Shown here in pieces: positions 17,222 to 25,105 of a DNA stretch of 57,843 nucleotides; within the stretch, counting starts at the first letter, position 1; every line of letters starts with the position of its first letter. Made by a program: the position numbers and the translations under genes. Under the pieces are notes generated by a model. That model did not search any database. It saw only the letters and a list, made by a program, of their open reading frames with translations, and was not told the DNA's origin. The stretch is from Rubrivivax sp. (GTDB lineage Bacteria; Pseudomonadota; Gammaproteobacteria; Burkholderiales; Burkholderiaceae_C), in NCBI GenBank assembly GCA_026125665.1, contig JAHCKS010000026.1:1-57843 (forward strand). The letters run 5' to 3'.

Positions 17222-17644
17222 TCATCGAAACGGATCGACGATCGTCAGCCCCTCCAAACGCTGCCCATGTTGCAGGTCCTCGCTGAGCAAGGTGCGGCAA
17301 CCGGCCGCCAGCGCGGAGGCCACGATCAGCGAATCGTGGAAGCCGTACCGCCAGCGGGCCTGCACGTCCAATGCACGGTGGTAGAGCGACTCGCTGGCGG
17401 TGACCTGCATCAGCGGCAGCAGCACGGCGTCCAGGTAGCTCCTCGCGGCGTCGACCGGCAGGGCCACTTCCGCCTTGCGCAGCGCCACGTTCAGGCACTC
17501 CTGCACCACCTGATAGCTGATGCAGGCATTGCCCGTGGCCAGGCCGTCGCGCACGATGCGCTCGGCGACGCCCTGCTTGCGCCGGTCGGTGTTGTCGAGG
17601 TGATAGACGAAGACGTTGGTGTCGACGAAGAACTCAGCGCTCAT
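17222..17644 (-). CDS. vapC: VapC-type PIN-domain toxin
   Basis: 140 residues. The PIN-fold acidic residues are visible: FFVDTNVFVYHLD (Asp8), QVVQECLNV (Glu), and YGFHDSLIVASALAAGC (Asp), followed by LLSEDLQHG. VapC enzymes are Mg2+-dependent RNases that cut tRNA or rRNA loops. The gene overlaps its antitoxin by 11 bp, the normal arrangement for a TA operon. It lies between a RAYT relic and a collapsed copy of a palindromic element, which suggests a mobile insertion spot. Confidence 0.88.
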   Translation of the reverse strand: MSAEFFVDTNVFVYHLDNTDRRKQGVAERIVRDGLATGNACISYQVVQECLNVALRKAEVALPVDAARSYLDAVLLPLMQVTASESLYHRALDVQARWRYGFHDSLIVASALAAGCRTLLSEDLQHGQRLEGLTIVDPFR

Positions 17645-17855
17645 TCATCGCTTCCCGGCCGAGTTTGCGACCCACCTTCAACTTGCCGCGCAGGCCGCGC
17701 ATGGCCGTTTCGTAGCGCTGCAGGCGTTCGTCAGTCTTCGCGTAGCCCGCGAGCCAGCGGCGGAACTGCTCGTTCAGCGTCGTGTGCTCGGCGCGGGCGC
17801 GGGCGCGGGCGGCCTCGATCAGGGACTCATCGGCGCTGAGGGTGATGTTCTTCAT
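17634..17855 (-). CDS. vapB: VapB-type antitoxin
   Basis: 73 residues: MKNITLSADESLIEAARARA begins like a ribbon-helix-helix antitoxin, with a beta strand (KNITLS) followed by two helices. The C-terminal half (LRGKLKVGRKLGREAMNER) is basic and probably wraps the toxin. The start at 17855 follows a short operator-like palindrome. It overlaps the toxin start by 11 bp. Confidence 0.82.
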   Translation of the reverse strand: MKNITLSADESLIEAARARARAEHTTLNEQFRRWLAGYAKTDERLQRYETAMRGLRGKLKVGRKLGREAMNER

Positions 17856-17890
17856 GGTGGAGTGAGGTCGAGTGGCCGTGCGGACAGTGT

Positions 17891-17905
17891 ACACGAGAGT
17901 CGTGT
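17891..17905. promoter_or_regulatory. Operator-like inverted repeat upstream of vapBC
   Basis: ACACGA-GAG-TCGTGT is a perfect 6-bp inverted repeat with a 3-base spacer, 36 bp upstream of the antitoxin ATG and next to GTGTACACT, which could be part of a -10 region on the minus strand. It fits TA autoregulation by the antitoxin. Confidence 0.55.
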
Positions 17906-17947
17906 TCCCGACCCGGGAGGCCAATGCAGGACCTGCCCCCATTGCCA

Positions 17948-17990
17948 CGCGAAGACCACGAGCGCCACGGCCTCGGACTTGCGCGCCGCG
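17948..17990. repeat. Collapsed copy of the double-hairpin element
   Basis: CGCGAAGACCACGAGCGC matches the sequence just left of hairpin 2 in the 22.6-kb element, and it is joined directly to CACGGCCTCGGACTTGCGCG, which matches the right end of the same hairpin. The ~120 bp in between (the hairpin) is missing, as expected from deletion across an inverted repeat. The rest of the gap 17856-18135 has no gene. Confidence 0.6.
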
Positions 17991-18135
17991 TGAGGTGACC
18001 GAATGCGGCGGGCCAAAGTGGTTGGCGAGGGAGTTGACGAACAACAGTCGTAGGCGGCGGTCCCCACGGGCGCCCGGTGCGTGCCGAGGCAGGGCCTGTC
18101 CCCGGGTCCGTGCCCCGGGCACAATTCCGAACACG

Positions 18136-18687
18136 ATGCGCGCCGCACCGAGCGCCCCCTTCACCCTCCGCCGCGCCGTGCCCGACGACGCGCCCGGCAT
18201 CGCCGAGGCCTACGCCGACCCCGACGTGCTGGCCAACCTGCTGCAGGTGCCGTTCATCAACGTGGCGGCGATGCGCCAGCGCCTCGCCGAGCAGGACGCA
18301 CCGGGCCGCACCGACCTGCAGCTCGTGGCCGAGCTCGGCGGCCGCATCGTCGCCTGTGCCGGCCTGCACCCCGCGGGTGCGCACTTGCGCCGGCGGCACG
18401 TGATGGGCCTGGGCATCGGCGTGGCCACGCCGGCGCAGGGGCAGGGCATCGGGCATGCACTGATGCAGGCGCTGCTCGACCACGCCGACCGCTGGGGCCA
18501 GGTGCTGCGCATCGAGCTCACCGTGTTCACCGACAACACGCGTGCCATCGCGCTGTACCGCAAGTTCGGCTTCCGCATCGAAGGCACGCACCGCGGCTTC
18601 GCGCTGCGCGACGGCGTCTACGCCGACGTGCACTCGATGGCGCGGCTGCATCCGGACCCGCCGGTGCTGGCATGGCCGCCGGAGTGA
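18136..18687 (+). CDS. GNAT family N-acetyltransferase
   Basis: 183 residues. FTLRRAVPDDAPGIAEAY is the usual GNAT opening; VMGLGIGVATPAQGQGIGHALMQALLDHA contains the acetyl-CoA pyrophosphate loop (Q-G-Q-G-I-G), and NTRAIALYRKFGFRIEGTHR is the conserved C-terminal strand/helix. It resembles RimJ/RimL and YhhY-like small-molecule or amino-group acetylases. The ATG at 18136 starts the domain. The next gene starts inside its last codons (18672). Confidence 0.9.
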   Translation: MRAAPSAPFTLRRAVPDDAPGIAEAYADPDVLANLLQVPFINVAAMRQRLAEQDAPGRTDLQLVAELGGRIVACAGLHPAGAHLRRRHVMGLGIGVATPAQGQGIGHALMQALLDHADRWGQVLRIELTVFTDNTRAIALYRKFGFRIEGTHRGFALRDGVYADVHSMARLHPDPPVLAWPPE

Positions 18688-19640
18688 GCGGCGCGGGCGG
18701 TCGTGCGGGCGCCGGCGTGGCAGCCGCCATGGTCGTGGCAGCGATGACGATCCTCGTGACCGGCCTGCCCGCGCACGCGCGGACAGGCGGGGCCGCGACG
18801 CCGCAGCCCGTGCAGGTGCCGAGCCTCGACGCACCCGGCGGCCGCGCCGTGCCGCTGCCGGCCTTCTGGATGCCGGCGGCCACGCCGGCGGGCGAAAGAG
18901 CCCCCGCGCTGCTGCTGCTGCACGGCTGCGGCGGCTTCTTCGATGCCGGCGGCCGCCTGGCCGCGCGTTACACCGGGCTCGCGGCGCGCCTGAACGCGAT
19001 GGGCGTGCACGTGCTCGCCACCGACTCGCTCACGCCACGCGGCGAGAAGGAGCTGTGCACGCAGCGCACCGGCACGCGGCGCGTCACGCAGCTCAACCGG
19101 CGGCGTGACGCGCTCGGCGCTCTGCAGTGGCTGGCGCGGCAGCCGGGGGTGGACGCGGCGCGCCTGGGGCTGCTGGGCTGGAGCAACGGCGGCAGCACGG
19201 TGCTGGCGGCGACGAACGCGCGCCACCCGGAAGTGCATGGTGCGGCGGTGAAGCCGAGCCTCGCCGTCGCCTTCTATCCAGGCTGCAAGGCCGAGCTCGA
19301 GCGCGGCTACCGGCCGGTGGCGCCGCTCTTGATGCTGCTCGGCGATGCAGACGACTGGACGCCCGCGGCGGAGTGCAAGGCGCTCGCCGCGGCGGCCGAA
19401 CCGGGTTCCGCGCCTGCGCGCGAGGGCGGCGGCAACGTGCCTTCGCCGCAGTTCGAGGCCTACGCCGGCGCGCACCACGGCTTCGACGGCACCGCGCCGG
19501 TGCGACTGCGGCGCGACGTGCCGAACGGCGTGAACCCCGGCCACGGCGTGCATGTCGGCGGCCAGCCCGAAGCGCGTGCCGCGGCGGCGCTGCGGCTCGA
19601 GCAGTTCCTGCGCCGCACCTGGGGGCTGGCTCCGCCATGA
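18672..19640 (+). CDS. Dienelactone hydrolase-family exported hydrolase
   Basis: 322 residues from the ATG at 18672; an ATG at 18729 would give a shorter leader. The N-terminus is a signal peptide ([17 protein letters not shown] segment). The fold is alpha/beta hydrolase: [14 protein letters not shown] (oxyanion), [10 protein letters not shown] (nucleophile Ser), [13 protein letters not shown] (acid Asp) and AGAHHGFDG (His). This is the DLH family pattern with a Ser nucleophile. Exported members hydrolyse esters or lactones; the substrate is unknown. The start overlaps the GNAT gene by 16 bp. Confidence 0.85.
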   Translation: MAAGVSGAGGRAGAGVAAAMVVAAMTILVTGLPAHARTGGAATPQPVQVPSLDAPGGRAVPLPAFWMPAATPAGERAPALLLLHGCGGFFDAGGRLAARYTGLAARLNAMGVHVLATDSLTPRGEKELCTQRTGTRRVTQLNRRRDALGALQWLARQPGVDAARLGLLGWSNGGSTVLAATNARHPEVHGAAVKPSLAVAFYPGCKAELERGYRPVAPLLMLLGDADDWTPAAECKALAAAAEPGSAPAREGGGNVPSPQFEAYAGAHHGFDGTAPVRLRRDVPNGVNPGHGVHVGGQPEARAAAALRLEQFLRRTWGLAPP

Positions 19641-19647
19641 ACAGCAC

Positions 19648-20487
19648 ATGAACAGCGCGACCGACGACGAGGTGCCGCCACCGCAGCACCCGCAGGGCGC
19701 GGCACCCGCGGCCGACGACCGCGAGTTCGAAGCCTTCGCCCGCACCTGCGGCCAGCTCGAAGGCTTCGACCGCATGCTCAACCCGTTCCACGTCGACGGC
19801 TGGCTGACGGCGATGGTGGCCGGGCCGGTGCGCCTGCCCACCGAGCAGTGGCTGGAGCTGCTGTGCGGCGACGCCTTCACGCGCGCCTTTGCCGACCCCG
19901 CGGCGCACGGCCAGGCGCTGGCGACGCTGGAAGCGCGCGTGCGCACGCTCACGCGCATGCTCGATGCCGAGGCGCTTGCGACGTGGCCCGACCAGCTGCG
20001 CCTGCGCCCGTACTTCGACGACTGGAACGAGGACGAGGCGCGCGAACTGGGCATGGCCGAGGGCACGAACCTCACGCCGGCCGAGGCGGCCGAGCAGATG
20101 ATCGGCGGCTTCTGGGCCGAAGGCTTCTTCATCGGCCTGGACACCCTGCAGCGCCACTGGGGGCTGCCGGAGCGCGGCGCCGCCGGCGCGGAAGACGACA
20201 TCGGCGCGGCGATCCGCGAGATCTGCGAGCCGATCGACGCGCTGATCTGGGACCCCGACGGCGACGACATGCAGCGCTACGTGGCGGCGCGCCACGGCGG
20301 CAAGCCGCCGGCGCGCGACGTGCTGCTCGACGACGCGTGCTTCGCGGTGCAGGACCTGCGCCTGTTCCTGCTCGACCACGGCCCGCGCCCCGAGCCGCGG
20401 CGCGTCGAGGCGAAACCGGGGCGCAACGACCCGTGCCCCTGCGGCAGCGGCAGGAAGTACAAGAAGTGCCACGGCCTGAACGAGTGA
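19648..20487 (+). CDS. UPF0149/YecA family protein with SEC-C zinc motif
   Basis: 279 residues. The central part ([45 protein letters not shown]) is the YecA/UPF0149 helical domain. The C-terminus [20 protein letters not shown] is the SEC-C metal-binding motif found at the end of SecA and in proteins that associate with ribosomes or SecB. Likely cytoplasmic, with Zn bound by Cys/Cys/Cys/His. It overlaps the ribokinase start (GTGA at 20484-20487), so the two are translationally coupled. Confidence 0.88.
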   Translation: MNSATDDEVPPPQHPQGAAPAADDREFEAFARTCGQLEGFDRMLNPFHVDGWLTAMVAGPVRLPTEQWLELLCGDAFTRAFADPAAHGQALATLEARVRTLTRMLDAEALATWPDQLRLRPYFDDWNEDEARELGMAEGTNLTPAEAAEQMIGGFWAEGFFIGLDTLQRHWGLPERGAAGAEDDIGAAIREICEPIDALIWDPDGDDMQRYVAARHGGKPPARDVLLDDACFAVQDLRLFLLDHGPRPEPRRVEAKPGRNDPCPCGSGRKYKKCHGLNE

Positions 20488-21374
20488 ACACGCTCGTCGT
20501 CGCCGGCTCGCTGAACCTCGACCTCGTCGGCCGCGCGCCGCGCATCCCGGCGCCCGGCGAGACGGTGCTCGGCGGCTCGCTCGCGCGCTTCCACGGCGGC
20601 AAGGGCGGCAACCAGGCGGTGGCGGCGGCACGGCTGGGCGCCGCGGTGCGCTTCTTCGGCGCGGTGGGCCGCGACGCCGCCGGCGACGAGCTGCTCGCCG
20701 GTCTCGTGGTCGAAGGCATCGACGTGGCCGGCGTGGCGCGCGCCGAAGCCGCGGCCACGGGCGCCGCGCTCATCACCGTCAGCGACGCGGGCGAAAACGC
20801 CATCACCGTGCTGCCGGGTGCCAACCTCGAGGTGCCCGCGCCGGGCGATGGTGCACGGGCCGTCTTGCGCGGCGCACGCGGGCTGCTGCTGCAAGGCGAG
20901 ATCCCGCTCGCCGCCAACCGGGCCTGGGCCGAGGCGGCACGCGCCGCGCGGGTGCCGGTGCTGCTGAACGCCGCACCGGCGAGTGCCGGGCTGGCCGCGC
21001 TGCTGCCGTGGGTGGACCTGCTGCTCGTCAACGAGACCGAGCTCGCGCAGCTCGGCGGCAGCGAGGCGGCGATCGGCACGGCCGGCGAGCGAGGGCCGGC
21101 GACGATCGTCACGACACTGGGCGCACGCGGCTGCCGCGCCTGGCACCGCGAGCGCACGTTCGCCGTGCCTGGCGTGGCGGTGCATGTCGTCGACAGCACC
21201 GGCGCCGGCGACACCTTCGCCGGGGCACTCGCCGCGGCGCTGGCCGCCGGCCGCGAGCTGAGCGCGGCCCTGGCCGAAGCCAACCTTGCCGCGGCGCTGT
21301 CGTGCCGCCGCGCCGGCGCCCGCGGCGGCATGCCCACGCGTGCCGAGCTCGACGCGGCGCTCGCCGCGACCTGA
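20484..21374 (+). CDS. rbsK: Ribokinase (PfkB family)
   Basis: 296 residues starting at a GTG that overlaps the stop of the gene before it. [38 protein letters not shown] (sugar-binding GGKGxNQA) and [17 protein letters not shown] (anion hole and catalytic Asp) are the two PfkB signatures in ribokinase form. The reaction is D-ribose + ATP to ribose 5-phosphate, in the cytoplasm. The next gene is an ABC receptor, and nucleoside hydrolase plus adenosine deaminase are elsewhere in the window. The ribose released from nucleosides could be fed into the pentose phosphate pathway here. Another sugar or pseudouridine kinase is a less likely alternative. Confidence 0.88.
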   Translation: MNTLVVAGSLNLDLVGRAPRIPAPGETVLGGSLARFHGGKGGNQAVAAARLGAAVRFFGAVGRDAAGDELLAGLVVEGIDVAGVARAEAAATGAALITVSDAGENAITVLPGANLEVPAPGDGARAVLRGARGLLLQGEIPLAANRAWAEAARAARVPVLLNAAPASAGLAALLPWVDLLLVNETELAQLGGSEAAIGTAGERGPATIVTTLGARGCRAWHRERTFAVPGVAVHVVDSTGAGDTFAGALAAALAAGRELSAALAEANLAAALSCRRAGARGGMPTRAELDAALAAT

Positions 21375-21412
21375 ACGACCGACACCACGACACCGACGAG
21401 GAGGAACCGCCG

Positions 21413-22513
21413 ATGAAGACGACACACGTTGCCCCGGCCGCGCGGGCGCCGATCAACCACCGCCGGCGTGCCTTCGCTGCCGCCGGCGCAGCGCTGCTCG
21501 CCGCGGCCGCGCTGCCGCCGGGCACGCCGCCGGCGCTGGCGCAGGGCAAGCGCCAGCTCGTGCTCTCGACCTACGGCCTCAACAACGACCTCTTCAAGCG
21601 CATCGTCTACGAACCGTTCGGCAAGCTGTGCCACTGCGAGCTCGTGCTGGAGACCGGCAACGCCGCCGACCGCCTGGCCAAGCTCGACGCCCGCAAGGCC
21701 AACCCGAACGTCGACGTGGTGCAGATCACCGACTTCCTGGCGCTCGATGCGTCGCAGAAGGGCCTGCTACAGCCGATCGACCACAAGAAGCTCAGGAACC
21801 TCGACCAGATCTACGACTTCGGCCGCGACCCGCTGCGCAACCAGGAGGCGATCGCCTACACGGTGTACTCGGTGGGCCTCGTGGTGCGCACCGACAAGGC
21901 GAGCAAGGACATCAAGAGCTGGAAGGACCTCTGGAAACCGGAGCTGAAAGGCCGCGTGCTGCTGGCCAACATCACCGGCAACCAGGGCCTGGCGCAGCTG
22001 TTCATGGTCGACCGCGTGTGGAACGGCTTCGGCGGCGCGATGGACGCGGGCTTCGCCAGGCTCGGCGAGCTGAAGCCCAGCGTCGTCACCTACTACACGC
22101 AGACGGCGCAGATGACGGCGCTGTTCGCGCAGGACGAGGCCTGGGTGGCGCCGGTGGGCCGTTTCGGCTGGCTGAACCTGAAGAAGACCGGCAAGCCGCT
22201 CGCGTGGGTCGTGCCCGCCGAGGGGCAGGTCGGCATGATGAACACGATCAGCATCGTCAAGGGCACGAAGAACGCCGACCTCGCGCACCAGCTGATCGAC
22301 TTCTGGCTCAGCCGCGAGGTGCAGGAAGCGCTGGCCAACGAGCTGGCCGACTCGCCGGTGAACCGCACCGTGCGGCTCAAGCCCGAAGCCGCCGACGCGC
22401 TGACCTGGGGCAAGGCGCAGATCGACTCGCTCGTCTTCATGAAGCCCGAGATGGTGGTACGCGAGCGGGGCGGCTGGGTGACGCAGTGGAACCGCATGAT
22501 CGCGGCGAAGTGA
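21413..22513 (+). CDS. ABC transporter periplasmic substrate-binding protein (PotD-like), orphan
   Basis: 366 residues, with GAGGAGGA 8-15 bases before the ATG at 21413. The leader carries RRR followed by AFAAAGAALLAAAAL and an ALAQ cleavage site, so export through Tat or Sec. The mature part is a PotD/AfuA-like type 2 periplasmic binding fold: RQLVLSTYGLNNDLFKR, NVDVVQITDFLALDA, YTVYSVGLVVRTDK, ANITGNQGLAQLFMVDR, VGMMNTISIVKGTKN. No permease or ATPase is adjacent. The only importer of this class in the window (52314-55032) lacks a receptor, so the two may belong together. Following ribokinase suggests a nucleoside or ribose-derivative ligand (inference). Confidence 0.85.
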   Translation: MKTTHVAPAARAPINHRRRAFAAAGAALLAAAALPPGTPPALAQGKRQLVLSTYGLNNDLFKRIVYEPFGKLCHCELVLETGNAADRLAKLDARKANPNVDVVQITDFLALDASQKGLLQPIDHKKLRNLDQIYDFGRDPLRNQEAIAYTVYSVGLVVRTDKASKDIKSWKDLWKPELKGRVLLANITGNQGLAQLFMVDRVWNGFGGAMDAGFARLGELKPSVVTYYTQTAQMTALFAQDEAWVAPVGRFGWLNLKKTGKPLAWVVPAEGQVGMMNTISIVKGTKNADLAHQLIDFWLSREVQEALANELADSPVNRTVRLKPEAADALTWGKAQIDSLVFMKPEMVVRERGGWVTQWNRMIAAK

Positions 22514-22557
22514 GCGGCCCCAGGGCCGCGCCGGCCCGGCCTGCCCCCCCAGGGGCT

Positions 22558-22589
22558 TCAGGTTGCCCGGCAAGGCCGGATCAACCTGA
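22558..22589 (+). terminator. Hairpin terminator-like structure after the receptor gene
   Basis: TCAGGTTG (22558-22565) pairs with CAACCTGA (22582-22589), and an inner CCGGC pairs with GCCGG around a 3-base loop. There is no T-run, so it may be a Rho-assisted or mRNA-stabilising hairpin. The double-hairpin element starts at the next base. Confidence 0.5.
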
Positions 22590-23026
22590 GAGCATCCCGG
22601 GCCCGTGACTGCGCCCGGCGTTGGCGAAGACGCTGTGGGCGTCCCACGATCGCGGCGCGCCGGGCCGATGCCGTGGGGCCGCTCGGGGCATGGCACCCGA
22701 ACACACGACGACAGTCCGAGCGAATGCCACCGTCGCCGCCGCGCCTCGGGTGCCAGGCCCTGAGCGGCCCCACGGCATCGGCCCTCGACATGCCCGAGTG
22801 GCGCCCGGGCGGGCGGGAACTCGCAGCGCCGTGCCGCGATTCGAGTGCTCGCGCGCGAAGACCACGAGCGCCTCGAGCGAGTCCGAGGTCGTGGGGGGCC
22901 GCTCGGGGCTTGGCACCCGAGGCGCGGCTGCCGACCTTGGAGCGCAGGCGGCGGTGAGCCGTGTGTTCGGGTGCCGAGCCCTGAGCGGCCCCCCACGGCC
23001 TCGGACTCGCGCGCCGCGACTCCGCA
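22590..23026. repeat. Double-hairpin dispersed element, copy A
   Basis: The block starts GAGCATCCCGGGCCCGTGACTG and ends GCGCCGCGACTCCGCA; it aligns end to end with copy B at 32731-33164, with roughly 85-90% identity by eye. It contains two long hairpins. Hairpin 1 has arms 22663-22698 and 22748-22783 (34 of 36 paired); hairpin 2 has arms 22881-22918 and 22969-23006 (35 of 38 paired). Each loop is about 50 nt. The arms share the core GTGGGG(GG)CCGCTC-R-GGGC-W-TGGCACCCGA. The loop of hairpin 1 resembles the reverse complement of the loop of hairpin 2, so the element is an inverted pair of one module. No coding potential was recognised. The rest of the gap to 23169 shows nothing. Confidence 0.85.
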
Positions 23027-23169
23027 AGCGCAGCTTGCCGGCCACGCGCGCGTTCGGGCCGAGCTCGACCCGGCCGCCGGCCGCCTCTTGCGCGCGCCGC
23101 GGCCTGCCGTTGACCTCGCGCAACCTGCCGGCTGCCGCCTCGGGCATCCTGCGGTCCCACACGAACTCG

Positions 23170-23589
23170 ATGGAACGAACCGCCATGCCCACCCGCAAGC
23201 CCCGCAACCCCGAACTGGCGCAGGCCCTGCGCAGCCTCAACGATGCCGTCCAGCACGTGCGCAACGCCGTGCAAGGCAAGATCGAGCAGGTGCGTGGCAC
23301 CGCGGCGGCCGAGATCGCCAAGGCCAAGGCCTCGCTGCTGGCGAAGACCAACCTCGCGCAGGACAAGGTCGAGTCGGTGCTGAAGAAGACCGAAGCGCGG
23401 CTGCACAAGTCGATCGTCGGCGCGCAGAAGGCGCTCGACAGGGCGGTGCGCGAGGCCGGCCGGCGCGGCGCGGCGCCGGCGAAGCCCGCGGCCGCCAAGC
23501 CGGCGGCAAGGAAGTCGGCGGCCCGCAAGGTGGTGAAGAAGGCCGCGGCGAAGAGCGCGGCGAAGAGCGCGAGGAAGACGGCGCGCTAA
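23170..23589 (+). CDS. Histone H1-like lysine/alanine-rich DNA-binding protein
   Basis: 139 residues from the ATG at 23170; the ATG at 23185 gives 134. The first ~80 residues are a charged helix (NPELAQALRSLNDAVQHVRN, AKASLLAKTNLAQDKVE) with phasin/coiled-coil character. The last ~50 residues are built from AAKPAARKSAARKVVKKAAAK-type repeats, like histone H1 tails and the AlgP/Hc1-like bacterial proteins. Such proteins bind DNA without specificity and affect nucleoid structure or PHA granule attachment. The choice between nucleoid and phasin-like roles is open. The gene is alone, between the element copy and a convergent membrane hydrolase. Confidence 0.72.
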   Translation: MERTAMPTRKPRNPELAQALRSLNDAVQHVRNAVQGKIEQVRGTAAAEIAKAKASLLAKTNLAQDKVESVLKKTEARLHKSIVGAQKALDRAVREAGRRGAAPAKPAAAKPAARKSAARKVVKKAAAKSAAKSARKTAR

Positions 23590-23748
23590 GACCGCGGCGG
23601 CCTGGCAGCCGCTGCCGGTGATCGTCGCGCCGACGCAAGCGCGGGCCGACGACGCGCGGCTCGAGCTCACTGGTTCGGGCCTGGCGCGCCGTTCGGCGAC
23701 GCTGCACGCGGGCGTCGCGCCGGCGCACCGGCGCGCCGCCGCGCTCGC

Positions 23749-24771
23749 TCAGCGCGGCGGCGGCAGTGGCTCGCCGAGCGCGCGCCCAGCGAGCCAGCCG
23801 AAGAGGCGTCGCGGGTCCGGCCGGCTGCCCACCTGTTCGGGCACGGGCAGCGCCGCTGGCGCGCTGTGCCGCTCGGCCACGGCGAAGCGGAAGATGTACG
23901 CGGGTTCCTGCCCCATGCGCAGGTCGGTGATGCCGATGCGCCCGCCGTCCTCCCACACCGCCCAGAAGCCCTTGCTGAAGGCCTGGATGCGACGCACGCC
24001 GTCGATGCCCTGCAGCTGTGCGGCCAGCGCCGTGCCGCGCTCGAAGCGCTCGAACCGCATCGCCGGGCCGTCGTCGAGCAGCGAGCGGAAGCCTTCGTGG
24101 TAATGCGCGCCGTCGATGGCGACGACGCGCCACAGCAGCGAGGTGAACGGGCTCGGCGTGACCAGCACCTGCCCGGTGGCGATGCCCTGCGCCGCCAGCG
24201 CCCGGTGCGCGATGCCCGTGACGTGCGCCTGCGCCGCCACGCCCCAGCCGAGATAGGCCGTGCTGAGCGCCAGCCCGGCGATGTTGGCGAGGCGCCCGCG
24301 CCGCTCGCCCGGCCCGCCGGCGCGCGCACGCAGCGCCCAGACGACACCCACCACCAGCGGCAGCGTGTACAGCGGGTCGATGACGAACACGCTGCCCAGT
24401 CCGAACGGGTGGCTGCTGAACGGCAGCGCGAGCTGCGTGCCGTAGATCGTCATCGCGTCCAGCAGCGGGTGCGTGACGAGCACGAGCCACAGCGCCAGCC
24501 ACCAGCGCTTCCATTGGTGCCACTCGCCGTGCAGCCGCGCCACCGCGGCGGCGAGAGGCAGCGAGGCGAGCGTCTGCCAGAACGGCGCGTGCGTCTCCGC
24601 CCGGTGCAGCACCATGTTGCTGATCGGGTCGCCGTGGTCGATGAAGACATCGAGGTCGGGCAGCGTGCCGGCCACGGCACCCCACAGCGCGGCCTTCCAC
24701 GGCGCCGTGCGCCGGCCCATCGTGGCCACGCCGACGGCGGCGCCGAGGGCGATCTGCGAAAGCGAATCCAT
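23749..24771 (-). CDS. YdjM/DUF457-family metal-dependent membrane hydrolase
   Basis: 340 residues. MDSLSQIALGAAVGVATMGR and GAVAGTLPDLDVFIDHGDP, then MVLHRAETHAPFW, VTHPLLDAMTIYGTQLALPF are the conserved opening of the DUF457/YdjM (LexA-regulated membrane-bound metal hydrolase) family; the Asp and His residues are the proposed metal ligands. About four to five membrane segments are visible (for example WWLALWLVLVTHPLL and TLPLVVGVVWAL). The C-terminal ~120 residues are soluble and fall on one side of the membrane. An ATG nine bases upstream (24780) is an alternative start. Confidence 0.82.
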   Translation of the reverse strand: MDSLSQIALGAAVGVATMGRRTAPWKAALWGAVAGTLPDLDVFIDHGDPISNMVLHRAETHAPFWQTLASLPLAAAVARLHGEWHQWKRWWLALWLVLVTHPLLDAMTIYGTQLALPFSSHPFGLGSVFVIDPLYTLPLVVGVVWALRARAGGPGERRGRLANIAGLALSTAYLGWGVAAQAHVTGIAHRALAAQGIATGQVLVTPSPFTSLLWRVVAIDGAHYHEGFRSLLDDGPAMRFERFERGTALAAQLQGIDGVRRIQAFSKGFWAVWEDGGRIGITDLRMGQEPAYIFRFAVAERHSAPAALPVPEQVGSRPDPRRLFGWLAGRALGEPLPPPR

Positions 24772-24780
24772 GGGAGCCAT

Positions 24781-25105
24781 TCTGCGGGGCTCGGCGGGAA
24801 GGCGCGGGCGCCCGGGCCTTTGTGGAGCCATGGCGCGGCCGCTCGTGCCTGTGCACGGCGACTGCCCGGGCGCCGGCCAGAGCTTCCGCCGACCGCCGCC
24901 GCGTCGCTGACCGAGGTGCGCCGCGTGCGCGACGGGCTGCTGTCGAGCACGGCGGCCGCCCGCGAGGCGCAAGGGCAAGGGCACGGACAAGGACAAGGGC
25001 AAGCCGCGGAAGAAGGCCCCGGCGAAGAAGACCGTGGCGAACAAAGCCGCGCCGAAAGAGACATCGCGGCCGGTCGCGTCTGCCCGGCGCCCTGCCGCGG
25101 CGGGG
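24781..25105. other. Gene-free stretch with a lysine-rich coding relic
   Basis: On the plus strand from about 24965 the frame reads RRKGKGTDKDKGKPRKKAP then AKKTVANKAAPKE, which resembles a bacterial histone-like tail. Upstream (SSTAAAREA in another frame) there is no start, and downstream there is no nearby stop. It is probably the remains of a lysine-rich protein gene; no intact gene is supported. Confidence 0.35.

Noticed and set aside
20484-21374. PfkB kinase as PsuK partner of psuG
   Set aside because: GGKGGNQA and the overall pattern fit ribokinase better, and psuG lies 23 kb away; not excluded but not called.
22621-23169. Open frames running through element copy A that would extend the histone-like gene upstream
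   Set aside because: The sequence is palindromic repeat shared with copy B in different frames; the protein character starts only at 23170-23185.
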